Source: CAWKGV01 sp963849305 (lineage in GTDB: Bacteria > Pseudomonadota > Alphaproteobacteria > Acetobacterales > Acetobacteraceae). From it: a stretch of DNA of 64,000 bases. The position numbers and the translations under genes are program-made. The DNA is taken from the NCBI GenBank assembly GCA_963849305.1, contig CAWKGV010000023.1:124001-188000 (forward strand). Direction: 5' to 3'. Shown piece by piece: positions 51,798 through 61,549 of the stretch. The notes beneath the pieces were generated by a model. That model saw only the letters and a list, made by a program, of their open reading frames with translations, did no database searches and was not told where the DNA came from. Position 1 is the first letter of the stretch. Every line of letters starts with the position of its first letter.

Positions 51798-54043
51798 CGC
51801 TGAGGTGATGGCGAACCACCGGCTGCTCGCGCGCTTGCGCGAGATGATGGCGGATGGCGCGGTGCCATTGGTCAAGCTGGTCGATCTTGTAGCCGACGGA
51901 CTGGCAAGTGAGGTTTGCTCGGTTTACGTCAAGCGCCAGGGCGACCTTCTCGAACTCGCGGCGACGCATGGGCTCAATCCCCAGGCGATCGGTCGGACCA
52001 GGCTGCGCGTGGGCGAAGGCATCATCGGCCTGTGCGCCGCCAGCGGTCGGGTGATGAACCTGCCCGACGCTCAAAACCACCCCGCCTTCGCCTACCGCGC
52101 GGAGACCGACGAGGAGCCCTTCGCCTCCATGCTGGCGGTACCGGTCCGCCGCGCCGGGCGAACTCTCGGGGTGCTAGCGGTACAGAGCCGCGTTCTACGG
52201 CATTACACGCCCGACGAGGTCGAGGAGGTGGAGACAGTGTCCATGCTCCTCGCCGAGCTGCTCGCCTCCGCGGGCGCGGCTGGCACGGAGGAAGGTCTGC
52301 CCGGCACTGTCCCACAGGTTTTCCGGGGCGTGTCGCTGGTGGGCGGGCTAGCTGTCGGGCCGGTGGCGCTCCACGGGATCCGGCGGGTCGCCCGTCGGCT
52401 ACTGGCTGAAGACCCGGTCGCGGAATCCGAGCGGCTGCACGCGGCATTCGAGCGGATGCAGCGCGGACTCGATGCGCTGATCGCCGATCGTATGCCCGAC
52501 GATGCGACGGATGGCGGCGCCTCGCGCGAGGTGCTGGAGGCCTATCGGCTGATCGCGGCGGACGGGGGATGGTTGCGGCGCGCCGACGAGTTGATCCGAA
52601 GCGGGCTGTCGGCCGAGGCCGCGCTCCAGCGCGTGGCGGGCGAGCTGCACGATCGAATGCGCCGCATCGCCGATCCGTATCTGCGCGAGCGTCTCGCCGA
52701 TATCGAAGATCTTGCCGGCCGACTACTGGCGGAGCTGGACGAAGGTTCCGAACGCCCTTCGGTCCCGCCGGGCGCCATTCTGCTGGCGCGACGCCTTGGC
52801 CCGGCGCAGTTGCTGGAATGGCATAGCTGCGGCATCGCCGGGCTGGCGATCGAGGAAGGGACGCAAGCGGGGCACGCCGCGATCGTCGCGCGCGCCCTCG
52901 GCATTCCCTCGCTAGGCGGGACGCGGGGCGCGGTGGCCTCGGCCGAGCCTGGCGAGGAGGCGGTGCTCGATGGTGATGGCGGCACCTTGATCCTGCGGCC
53001 CGATGCCGAAGTGAAGCAGGTCTATGCCAGGGCCCTGGAGACGCGCAGCCTGCGACAAGCCGGCTGGGCCAAGCTTCGCGGGCGGCTCGCCGTGACCGCC
53101 GACGGCGCGCGCGTCCGAGTTCTGCTCAATCTTGGCCTCGCACTGGAATTGACGCAAATCGAGGCAACCGGGGCCGAGGGGATCGGGCTGTTCCGCACCG
53201 AGATCGCGATGCTGGCGCGCGGCGCCATCGCCGACGTAGCGGAACAGGCGGCACTCTATTCGCGAAGTCTTGGATGTTGCCGGCGCGCGGCCAGTGGTGT
53301 TCCGCACGCTCGACCTTGGCAGCGACAAGCTGCTACCCGGTGTGGAGGGGCCGGAAGAGGCCAACCCGGCGATGGGGTGGCGGTCCTTGCGCGTCGGCCT
53401 GGACCGGCCGGCGCTCATGCGCCGGCAGCTCCGGGCGCTGCTGATGGCGGCGGCTGGCCGCCCGCTCTCCGTCATGTTCCCGATGGTGGCGACGGTGGCC
53501 GAGTTCCGCGCCGCGCGGTCGTTGCTGCTGGCCGAAGCCGATCGGGTCAGCCCGCACCCGGAGCGGCTGGACGTCGGAACGATGCTGGAGATTCCGGCGC
53601 TGCTCTGGCAACTACCGGAGTTGTTGAAGGAAGTGGATTTTGTCTCGATCGGCTCGAACGACCTACTGCAGTTCCTATTCGCGGCCGACCGGGGCGCGCC
53701 GGCCCTGGCCGGACGCTACGACCTGCTCTCGCCCCCGGTGCTCGATTTGATCGATCACCTGCTGCACGCCGCCGGAGCGGCGAAGGGCGGGCGCGGCGTG
53801 CCGGTCTCGCTCTGCGGCGAGGCGGCCGGGCGACCGGTCGATGCGATGACCTTGGCGGGCTTGGGGCTGACCACGCTCTCGATGCCGGCCTCCGGCGTGT
53901 TACCGGTGAAGGCGCTGCTGGCCGGGCTCGATCTCGGCGCGTTCCGCCCGGTGCTAACCACGATCCGGCGCGGTGCCGCCGGCGCGGTTAGCCTGCGCGA
54001 CCCGATCGCCACCTGGGCTCGGGAGCAAGGCTTGCCAACCTGA
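51787..54043 (+). pseudogene. ptsP: Phosphoenolpyruvate-protein phosphotransferase PtsP (EI-Ntr), one-base frameshift
   Basis: Start GTG at 51787, overlapping the upstream gene. Residues 20-160 are a GAF domain (EVCSVYVKRQGDLLELAATHGLNPQ, RVGEGIIGLCAASGRVMNLPDA). Then comes the PEP-utilising N-domain with HPr-binding helices and the phospho-His segment EEGTQAGHAAIVARALGIPSL. The C-terminal barrel (DLGSDKLLPGVEGPEEANPAMGWRSLR, FVSIGSNDLLQFLFAADR, VSLCGEAAG) is in another frame from 53270. Removing one A at 53265-53266 joins SRV-LDVAGARPVVFRTL correctly. EI-Ntr starts the nitrogen-related PTS phosphorelay. It is otherwise complete (~751 aa). Confidence 0.9.
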
Positions 54044-54162
54044 CATCAAACGACCGCTGACGGCGGGTGTTACCAAATCGTGTCAGTGTGCCGCATCACT
54101 GTGGCACTGCGGCGCAACAGTCCCCATAGTTCAGGGCAAGAGACCCGAAAGGTGCGCGATCC

Positions 54163-55284
54163 ATGAGCTATCGACCGTATCAGGACGTCACCCGCCGGAA
54201 GTCGCGCCGCGTGTACGTGGGGCGCGTGCCGGTAGGCGACGGAGCGCCGATCAGCGTGCAGACCATGACCAACACGCTGACCACCGATGTGCCCGGCACT
54301 GTCGCCCAGATCGAGCGCGCCCAGGCCGCCGGGGTTGATATCGTCCGCGTCTCGTGCCCGGACCAGGAGAGCGCGCGCGCGCTCAGGGACATCGTGCGGC
54401 AGGTAGACGTGCCGATCGTCGCGGACATCCATTTCCATTACCGTCGCGCGATCGAGGCGGCCGAGAGCGGGGCGGCGTGCCTGCGCATCAACCCCGGCAA
54501 CATCGGCAGCGACGAGCGGGTGCGCGAGGTCATCAGGGCCGCCCGCGATCACGGTTGCTCGATGCGAATCGGCGTCAACGCCGGCTCCTTGGAGCGGCAC
54601 CTGCTGGAGAAATATGGCGAGCCGAACCCGGAGGCGCTGGTCGAGAGCGCGCTCTATCACGCCAAAATCTTGCAGGACCACGATTTCCACGATTTCAAGA
54701 TCAGCGTGAAGGCTTCCGACGTGTTCCTGGCCGTGGCCGCGTACCAACAGCTCGCGGAGGTTTGCGACCATCCGTTGCATATCGGCATCACCGAGGCGGG
54801 CGGACGCCGGATGGGCACGGTGAAGTCGGCCATCGGCCTGGGCTCGCTGCTCTGGGCCGGGATCGGCGACACGCTGCGCGTCTCGCTCTCCGACGAGCCG
54901 GAGGAGGAGGTGCGGGTCGGCTGGGATCTGCTGAAAGCGCTCGGTCTGCGCCACCGGGGCGTCAAGGTCATCTCCTGCCCCTCCTGCGCGCGCCAGGGCT
55001 TCAACGTGATCGAGACGGTGCGGGAGCTGGAGGATCGGCTTGCTCATATCGAGACGCCGATCACGCTCTCGATCATCGGCTGCGTGGTGAACGGGCCGGG
55101 CGAGGCGCTGATGACCGATCTCGGCGTGACCGGCGGCGGCGCAGGCCGGCACATGGTCTATCGCGCCGGCAAGACCGACCACACGATCGAGGCGGGCCGG
55201 ATGATCGAGCATATCGTCGAGATGATAGAAGCAAAAGCGGACGAACTGAAGGCTGCGGCGACAGAGAAGGTCGCGGCCGAATAG
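54163..55284 (+). CDS. ispG: 4-hydroxy-3-methylbut-2-en-1-yl diphosphate synthase (IspG)
   Basis: 373 aa with the iron-sulfur cysteines C272-P-S-C275 and C307 (IIGCVVNGPGEA, E314 as fourth ligand). TIM-barrel signatures VQTMTNTLTTDV, IVADIHFHYRRAI and RINPGNIGSDE are also present. The enzyme makes HMBPP in the MEP pathway, feeding IspH at 21.8 kb. About 120 bases separate it from ptsP, so it may have its own promoter. GAAAGGTG before the ATG is the probable ribosome site. Confidence 0.96.
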   Translation: MSYRPYQDVTRRKSRRVYVGRVPVGDGAPISVQTMTNTLTTDVPGTVAQIERAQAAGVDIVRVSCPDQESARALRDIVRQVDVPIVADIHFHYRRAIEAAESGAACLRINPGNIGSDERVREVIRAARDHGCSMRIGVNAGSLERHLLEKYGEPNPEALVESALYHAKILQDHDFHDFKISVKASDVFLAVAAYQQLAEVCDHPLHIGITEAGGRRMGTVKSAIGLGSLLWAGIGDTLRVSLSDEPEEEVRVGWDLLKALGLRHRGVKVISCPSCARQGFNVIETVRELEDRLAHIETPITLSIIGCVVNGPGEALMTDLGVTGGGAGRHMVYRAGKTDHTIEAGRMIEHIVEMIEAKADELKAAATEKVAAE

Positions 55285-55381
55285 GAAATTCGGAAATAGC
55301 CGAGGACGCGAATGCTTCAGTGGATTGGCATTGTATTTTCCGTAACATCTAATCAAGGATACCACAGAAAGGTAGACAATT

Positions 55382-55624
55382 ATGCCTGTTGTCTTCAGAC
55401 AGCAGCACGTCCGGTTCTATTTTTTCTCAAACGAGGGAAGCCCACGGGAACCGATCCACATTTATGCGCTGCGCACCGGCGCAGAAGCGAAGCTTTGGCT
55501 GTTTCCGAACGCTCGCGTAGCCGAGAGTGCCGGTTTCAGCCGCCGCAAACAGGCCGAGTTGGTGCGAATTGTCGAAGACAACCGGGAACTGATCGCGAGG
55601 ACGTGGCATGAACATTTCGGCTAG
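55382..55624 (+). CDS. DUF4160 domain protein (toxin-antitoxin-like pair, first gene)
   Basis: 80 aa from the ATG at 55382. The text MPVVFRQQHVRFYFFSNEGSPREPIHIYALRTGAEAKLWLFPN, ending LVRIVEDNRELIARTWHEHFG, is a standard DUF4160 protein. DUF4160 genes are nearly always followed by DUF2442, and the pair is a putative toxin-antitoxin-type module with no settled mechanism. It overlaps the next gene by 17 bases. It lies in the middle of a housekeeping operon. Confidence 0.88.
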   Translation: MPVVFRQQHVRFYFFSNEGSPREPIHIYALRTGAEAKLWLFPNARVAESAGFSRRKQAELVRIVEDNRELIARTWHEHFG

Positions 55625-55862
55625 AGGTGTTCGCTTCGACGAGCATACCATGTGGGCTGATCTCTCGGACGGGCGGACGCTCGGTGTCCCGTTGGCCTGG
55701 TTCCCCCGCCTATCGCATGCGACACCATTGCAACGCGAGCGTCATACCATCAGCATTTCGGGCAAGGGGCTGCATTGGGAGGAGCTTGACGAAGACATTT
55801 CGGTAGAAGGATTGCTGGCCGGCCGCGGAGACGTGACTCGCCGGCCCTCCCAAGCGGCGTGA
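55608..55862 (+). CDS. DUF2442 domain protein (toxin-antitoxin-like pair, second gene)
   Basis: 84 aa from the ATG at 55608, inside the end of the DUF4160 frame. SARGVRFDEHTMWADLSDGRTLGVPLAWFPRLSHATPLQRERHTISISGKGLHWEELDEDISVEGLLAG is the full DUF2442 fold with the conserved WFPRL and GLHWEELDEDISVEGLL blocks. Its stop overlaps the hisS GTG by four bases (GTGA), so translation of hisS may be coupled to it. Confidence 0.92.
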   Translation: MNISARGVRFDEHTMWADLSDGRTLGVPLAWFPRLSHATPLQRERHTISISGKGLHWEELDEDISVEGLLAGRGDVTRRPSQAA

Positions 55863-57090
55863 CCGACCTTCAACCCATTCGCGGCACGCGCGACCTGATC
55901 GGCGAGGAACAGCGCCGACACCAGCACGTGATTGACACTGCCCGCCGCGTCGCCGGCCTTTATGGCTTCGACGAATGGGTGACGCCGATCTTCGAGGACA
56001 CGCGGGTTTTCTCCCGTACGCTCGGCGAGACGTCCGATGTGGTCACGAAAGAGATGTACACCTTCACCGATCGCGGCGGGGATTCGATCACCTTGCGGCC
56101 GGAGGCGACCGCCGGGGTGTGCCGGGCGCTGGTCAGCAACGGGCTAACCCAGACCCTGCCACAGAAGGTGTTCTATGCCGGCCCGATGTTCCGCTACGAG
56201 CGGCCGCAAAAGGGCCGGTACCGGCAGTTCCATCAGATCGACCTGGAATTGATCGGGCCGGCCGAGCCGCTGGCCGATGCCGAGGTGATCGCGTGCGGGT
56301 GGGACATCCTCGGCGCGCTTGGTGTCGCAACCGACACCATGCTGGAGCTAAATACGCTGGGCGACGCGGAAAGCCGCGCAGCGTGGCGGGAATCGCTGGT
56401 CGCGTATTTCAACCGGCACAAGGATCGTCTCTCGGCCGACAGCCAGACGCGGCTGGAACGCAATCCGTTGCGGATACTCGACAGCAAGGATGAGCGCGAC
56501 CGGCCCCTTGTCGCCGAAGCGCCGACGATCGGCGGATTCCTGACGGTGGAGGCGGCCAATTTCTTCGACGGCCTTAAGCGCCATCTGGATCACCTCGGCG
56601 TTCCCTATCGCGAAAACCCGCGCATCGTGCGCGGCCTCGACTACTACGGCCACACCGCGTTCGAGTTCGTCACCACCCGCCTCGGCGCGCAGGGTACGGT
56701 GATGGCGGGCGGGCGCTATGACGGGCTGGTGGCCGAGATGGGCGGCCCGCCGACACCCGCCGTCGGCTGGGCCGCGGGGATCGAGCGGCTGTCGATGCTG
56801 CTCGCCGAGCCGCCATCCGCCCCGCCCAGCGTCGCCATCATCCCGATCGGCGACGTGGCCGAGGGCGCGGCGCTTGATCTCCTCCAGGCTCTGCGCCGGG
56901 CCGGCATCCGTGCGGAGATGGCGTATCGCGGCAATCTGCGCCGGCGGATGGAGCGCGCCAACCGCATCGACGCGCGCGCGGCCGTGCTGATCGGCGAGGA
57001 CGACCTCGCGGCGGGAGTGGCCCAGGTGAAGAACCTCGCGACCGGCGAACAGGTCGCGGTGCCGCTCGCGGAGGTCGCCGAGCGCCTGCG

Positions 57091-57094
<4 letters not shown>
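55859..57094 (+). CDS. hisS: Histidyl-tRNA synthetase
   Basis: 411 aa from a GTG overlapping the DUF2442 stop. Class II motifs: PIRGTRDLIGEE (motif 1 region), FRYERPQKGRYRQFHQIDLELIG (motif 2), and the HisRS signatures RGLDYYGHTAFEFVT and AGGRYDGLV, plus the C-terminal anticodon-binding domain from about 320. Charges tRNA-His in the cytoplasm. A GTG start with no independent ribosome site implies coupled translation with the small gene upstream. The end overlaps prfA by four bases. Confidence 0.96.
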
Positions 57095-58142
<1,048 letters not shown>

Positions 58143-58146
<4 letters not shown>

Positions 58147-58982
58147 CCAGGGCTGAGGCGATCCGGATGGGTGCTGGGCGACTGAGGACCGCCGGGATCG
58201 AGTCGCCGCGCCTGGAGGCCCGGCTGCTGCTGGCGCATTCGCTCGGACTAACGCCTGAAGCCTTGCTCGCCGAGCCCGAAACGGCGGTCGAGCCGGCGGG
58301 CTACGAGGCCCTCCTCGCTCGTCGGGCGGCCCGCGAGCCGCTGGCGCTGATCCTGGGCCGGCGGGAGTTCTGGAGCCTTGATTTCGCGGTCTCGGCCGCC
58401 ACGCTGATCCCGCGCCCGGACTCCGAGACCTTGATCGAGGCCGCGCTCGCGCAGTTCGCGGGCCATGCGGCGCCAAACGCCATCCTCGATCTCGGGACAG
58501 GGACCGGCTGTTTGCTGTTGGCGGCGTTGCACGAGTTCCCGTCTGCCCGCGGCTTGGGTCTCGATCGATCGGCGCAAGCCGCCGAGCTGGCACGGCGCAA
58601 CGCGCAGACGCTTGGCCTGGCGGGCCGGGCCGCCTTTGCCTGCGGCAACTGGGCCGATCCGGTTAACGGCCGGTTCGACCTGATCTTCTGCAATCCACCT
58701 TATATCGCGACCGGCGACCTCCCCCGACTAATGCCGGAGGTCACGCGCTTCGATCCGCGTAGTGCGCTGGACGGGGGCCCCGACGGACTGGAGGCATACC
58801 GTAGCATCATACCCGATCTGCCGCGCCTGCTCGCCCGGGACGGCGCGGTCGTGTTGGAACTTGGTCAGGGGCAGGCGCGGGCGGTCGAGTTACTGGCGCA
58901 ATCGGCCGGGCTCACCACGCTCTGCCGCATGGACCTGGCCGGCATCCCCCGGGCGCTCGTACTGCGAAATGCTCTGCCGTGA
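58143..58982 (+). CDS. prmC: Peptide chain release factor N5-glutamine methyltransferase
   Basis: 279 aa from a GTG overlapping the prfA stop. SAM motif ILDLGTGTGCLLLAALHEF and the catalytic NPPY at 184-187 (IFCNPPYIATGDL) identify PrmC/HemK. It methylates the glutamine of GGQ in RF1 and RF2, raising termination efficiency. The N-terminal helical domain (EARLLLAHSLGLTPEAL, REPLALILGRREFWSLDF) is intact. It ends the housekeeping run. Confidence 0.95.
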
Positions 58983-59246
58983 AAAAACCGTTTGGCAGAG
59001 CGGGACGGGGAGTCTAGCTTCCGTCGTGTGGTAGGGGATCGCCGCTTGGCGGCAGCTCCCAGGCGCCTCGGCCAAGTCGGTCGCCGCCCGCTGTAACGGG
59101 CGATGAGTGGCCGGCCGGGTGCCCGCCGGAACCAACGTCGATGGATCGAAGTCTGGCCGCGGAAGGCAGCCGGAACTCCACGGGAAGATCCTGGGGCGTC
59201 CCCAGCATCATCCGGGCTGGCAATTGGAAGGCGCGACGGCAACAGA

Positions 59247-59699
59247 ATGAACATGAAGCGTATGCGTGGCCGCGGTCATCGGAATGGTGGCGGCGGCGGA
59301 GGCGGCGGTGGGGTGCGTCATCACGGCGGCGGCATTCCGCTCAACCGCAACCACGTTTTCGACAGTAACGGCCCGGACCTCCGCATTCGCGGCACGGCGC
59401 AGCAGTTGTTCGAGAAATATCTGCAACTGGGCCGCGACGCCACGAGCAGCGGCGACAGGGTGATGGCAGAGGGGTATTTCCAACACGCGGAGCACTATTT
59501 CCGCATCCTCAACGCCATGAACCAGGCCGCGCAACAGAACCAGCCGAACGGCCAGGTTCATCAGCCGCGCCGGCCGTTGGTCAATGGCGAGGAGAGCCCG
59601 CCCATCGCGCTCGATACCGAGGAGGAAGAACCGGCGGGAACGGGAGATCAGCCCGAAACCCGCGAAATCCCGATCGTCGCTGCACCGCCGGAGGGGTGA
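59247..59699 (+). CDS. DUF4167 domain protein
   Basis: 150 aa if begun at the ATG 59247 (another at 59253). N-terminal basic glycine-rich tail (MRGRGHRNGGGGGGGGGVRHHGGG) resembles an RGG-like nucleic-acid-binding segment. The DUF4167 domain follows (HVFDSNGPDLRIRGTAQQLFEKYLQLGRDATSSGDRVMAEGYFQHAEHYFRILN). The C-terminus is acidic. The family is alphaproteobacterial; an RNA-binding role has been suggested by composition only. It comes about 260 bases after prmC and converges with the TauD gene. Confidence 0.88.
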   Translation: MNMKRMRGRGHRNGGGGGGGGGVRHHGGGIPLNRNHVFDSNGPDLRIRGTAQQLFEKYLQLGRDATSSGDRVMAEGYFQHAEHYFRILNAMNQAAQQNQPNGQVHQPRRPLVNGEESPPIALDTEEEEPAGTGDQPETREIPIVAAPPEG

Positions 59700-59742
59700 T
59701 GCCGTCACCCCTTCTTCTTCCGCAGCGGGGTGTCGGCGCCCG

Positions 59743-60627
59743 CTAAGCCGCGAGCTGTTCCACCGTCGGGGCGTCGCCGGCGACGGTCGTGCGACGCATA
59801 TCGCGTGGCTGACTCTCATCGAAGCGCCGCACGCGATGCATGGTCTGGCGATTGTCCCACATCACCAAATCCCAATGCTGCCACTGGTGGACATGCACGA
59901 AACCCGGCTGGGTCGCGTGCTCCGTCAGGTCGCGGATCAGCGACAGTGACTCGGGCCGCAGCCAACCGACGATCGTGCCGATGTGCGAGCTAAGATAGAG
60001 GGACTTGCGCCCGGTCACTGGGTGAGTCCGCACGAGGCGTTGGCGGACCGGGCGGAACATTTCCCGTTCCTCGGCAGTCAGCTCCGTGAAGCCGAGTGCG
60101 CCGCGCGAGTAGATCAGGGAGTGCTCGCAGATCATGGGCTCGATCTCGGCCTTGGTCTCGTCGTCCAGCGCATCGTACGCGGCGCGCATGTCGGCGAACT
60201 CGGTGTTGCCGCCCTTGGAGGCGACGCGGCGGCCGGACAGGATGGAATACTTGGCCGGGATCGCCCGGAACGAGCTATCGGAATGCCAGAGCTGGTTCCC
60301 TAGATTGAACAGCCGGCGCCGGTCATCACGCGCGAGCGGCTTATTGTCCTGGTCGAGATTGGAGACGTCGGCCATCCCCTCGGGTAGCCGGTGCTGACAG
60401 GCCCGCGTTATGTTGCCGCCCCCGGTCTGCTCCAGCGGGCCGAAGTTGCGGGCGAACGCCATTTGCTGTTCGTCGGTCGGATGCTGGTCATGGAAGACCA
60501 ACACGGCGTATTTGTCCATGCCGACCTCGATCGCCGCGACATCCTCGCGCGACAGCGGCCGGGCGGTGTCAACGCCGGAGACCTCGCCCGCGAAATGCGG
60601 ATGGAGCTGGCGGATGGTGATGGTCAT
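59743..60627 (-). CDS. TauD/TfdA-family 2-oxoglutarate-dependent dioxygenase
   Basis: 294 aa from the ATG at 60627 with GGAGGG upstream. Iron ligands of the facial triad are H115 and D117 (LWHSDSS) and H264 (TMHRVRRFD); the 2-oxoglutarate Arg lies in PRDMRRTTV (about 278). NLGNQLWHSDSSF and NTEFADMRAAYDAL follow the TfdA pattern more than TauD. The enzyme oxidises an aryloxyacid or alkylsulfonate-like substrate using 2-oxoglutarate and oxygen; which one is not readable. It may be co-transcribed with the SDR gene 88 bases upstream. Confidence 0.9.
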   Translation of the reverse strand: MTITIRQLHPHFAGEVSGVDTARPLSREDVAAIEVGMDKYAVLVFHDQHPTDEQQMAFARNFGPLEQTGGGNITRACQHRLPEGMADVSNLDQDNKPLARDDRRRLFNLGNQLWHSDSSFRAIPAKYSILSGRRVASKGGNTEFADMRAAYDALDDETKAEIEPMICEHSLIYSRGALGFTELTAEEREMFRPVRQRLVRTHPVTGRKSLYLSSHIGTIVGWLRPESLSLIRDLTEHATQPGFVHVHQWQHWDLVMWDNRQTMHRVRRFDESQPRDMRRTTVAGDAPTVEQLAA

Positions 60628-60715
60628 ACGGCCCTCCTGTGGTCCCTTGTTCTTGCCATTATAGCTGGCCGGGCGCGGCGGTCACCCGCCGCTAACGCAG
60701 GGAGCGCGCGAATCC

Positions 60716-61549
60716 TCAATCCGGTTCGATCGGCATCGTCGCGATGCTGGTCCACGCGATCGGCGCGTCGCATTTCTCCGCCGCCTGTTCCGCCGGCAAC
60801 GACCGATCCCAGTGGACCGCGAGGAACCGCCGCCCGCTCACCGAGGCGGCGGCGTCGGAGATCAGCCACAGCAGCGGCGGTACCATCACTTCCGGGCGGA
60901 TCAGCTTGCTACGGTCGGGCGCGTCCTCGTCGGTAAGGATTCTTGTATCGGTCATGCCGCCCGGCACCAGGACGTTGGCGGTCACGCCGCTGCCCTGAAG
61001 GTCCGCCGCCATCACCGCGGTTGCCGCCTCGGCGGCGGCCTTGCTCGCGCCATAGAGCACGTAGCCGGCGCGGATCATGGTGCCGAGACTGGTGGTGACG
61101 GTGATGATCCGGCCCGACCCGGCCTCCCGCATGTGCCCGGCCACGGCGCGCGCCATCATCAACGGCGCGGTCGCGTTCACCGCGACGAAGCGTTGCCAGT
61201 GCTCGGGCGTGATCTCCCAAAACCGCAGCGGGTTGCGTCGCTGATCGGGTTTCACCGCGCCCTGTCCGATCCCGGCGTTGTTCACCAGCACGTCGATCCG
61301 CCCGAACCGCTCGCGCGCCTGCGCCACGATGCTTTCGGGCGCCCCCGGCTCCGAGACGTCCGCGCGAATAATCTGCAACGCCCCCGGATGCCGGCGCTCG
61401 GAGGCCGTGTCGGCCAGCTCGCGCAGCCAATCGACTTGGCGGTCCACCGCGGCCACGCCGATGCCCGATTCGAGTAGGCCGAGCGCCATGGCCCGTCCGA
61501 TCCCGCTCGCCGCGCCGGTCAGGATCGCCGTCCGTCGTTCAGCCGCCAT
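60716..61549 (-). CDS. Short-chain dehydrogenase/reductase
   Basis: 277 aa from the ATG at 61549, which has a GGGGGG site inside the end of the kinase gene. NAD(P) loop TGAASGIGRAMAL (about 10-22), NNAG (VLVNNAGIGQG), catalytic YGASK with Ser in TVTTSLGT upstream. The C-terminal segment after WLISDAAASVSGRRFLAVHWDRS is typical of this SDR class. Reduces or oxidises a carbonyl/alcohol pair; the substrate is unknown. It overlaps the histidine-kinase gene by 11 bases and precedes the dioxygenase, so all three may be one transcription unit. Confidence 0.9.
   Translation of the reverse strand: MAAERRTAILTGAASGIGRAMALGLLESGIGVAAVDRQVDWLRELADTASERRHPGALQIIRADVSEPGAPESIVAQARERFGRIDVLVNNAGIGQGAVKPDQRRNPLRFWEITPEHWQRFVAVNATAPLMMARAVAGHMREAGSGRIITVTTSLGTMIRAGYVLYGASKAAAEAATAVMAADLQGSGVTANVLVPGGMTDTRILTDEDAPDRSKLIRPEVMVPPLLWLISDAAASVSGRRFLAVHWDRSLPAEQAAEKCDAPIAWTSIATMPIEPD

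Noticed and set aside
54090..54130. A weak stem (TGCCGC...GCGGC) before ispG as a riboswitch or attenuator
   Set aside because: Only six paired bases and no conserved RNA pattern recognised.
54070..55365. A 431-codon leftward open frame opposite ispG
   Set aside because: IspG with all its iron-sulfur cysteines is on the plus strand; the reverse frame is a high-GC shadow.
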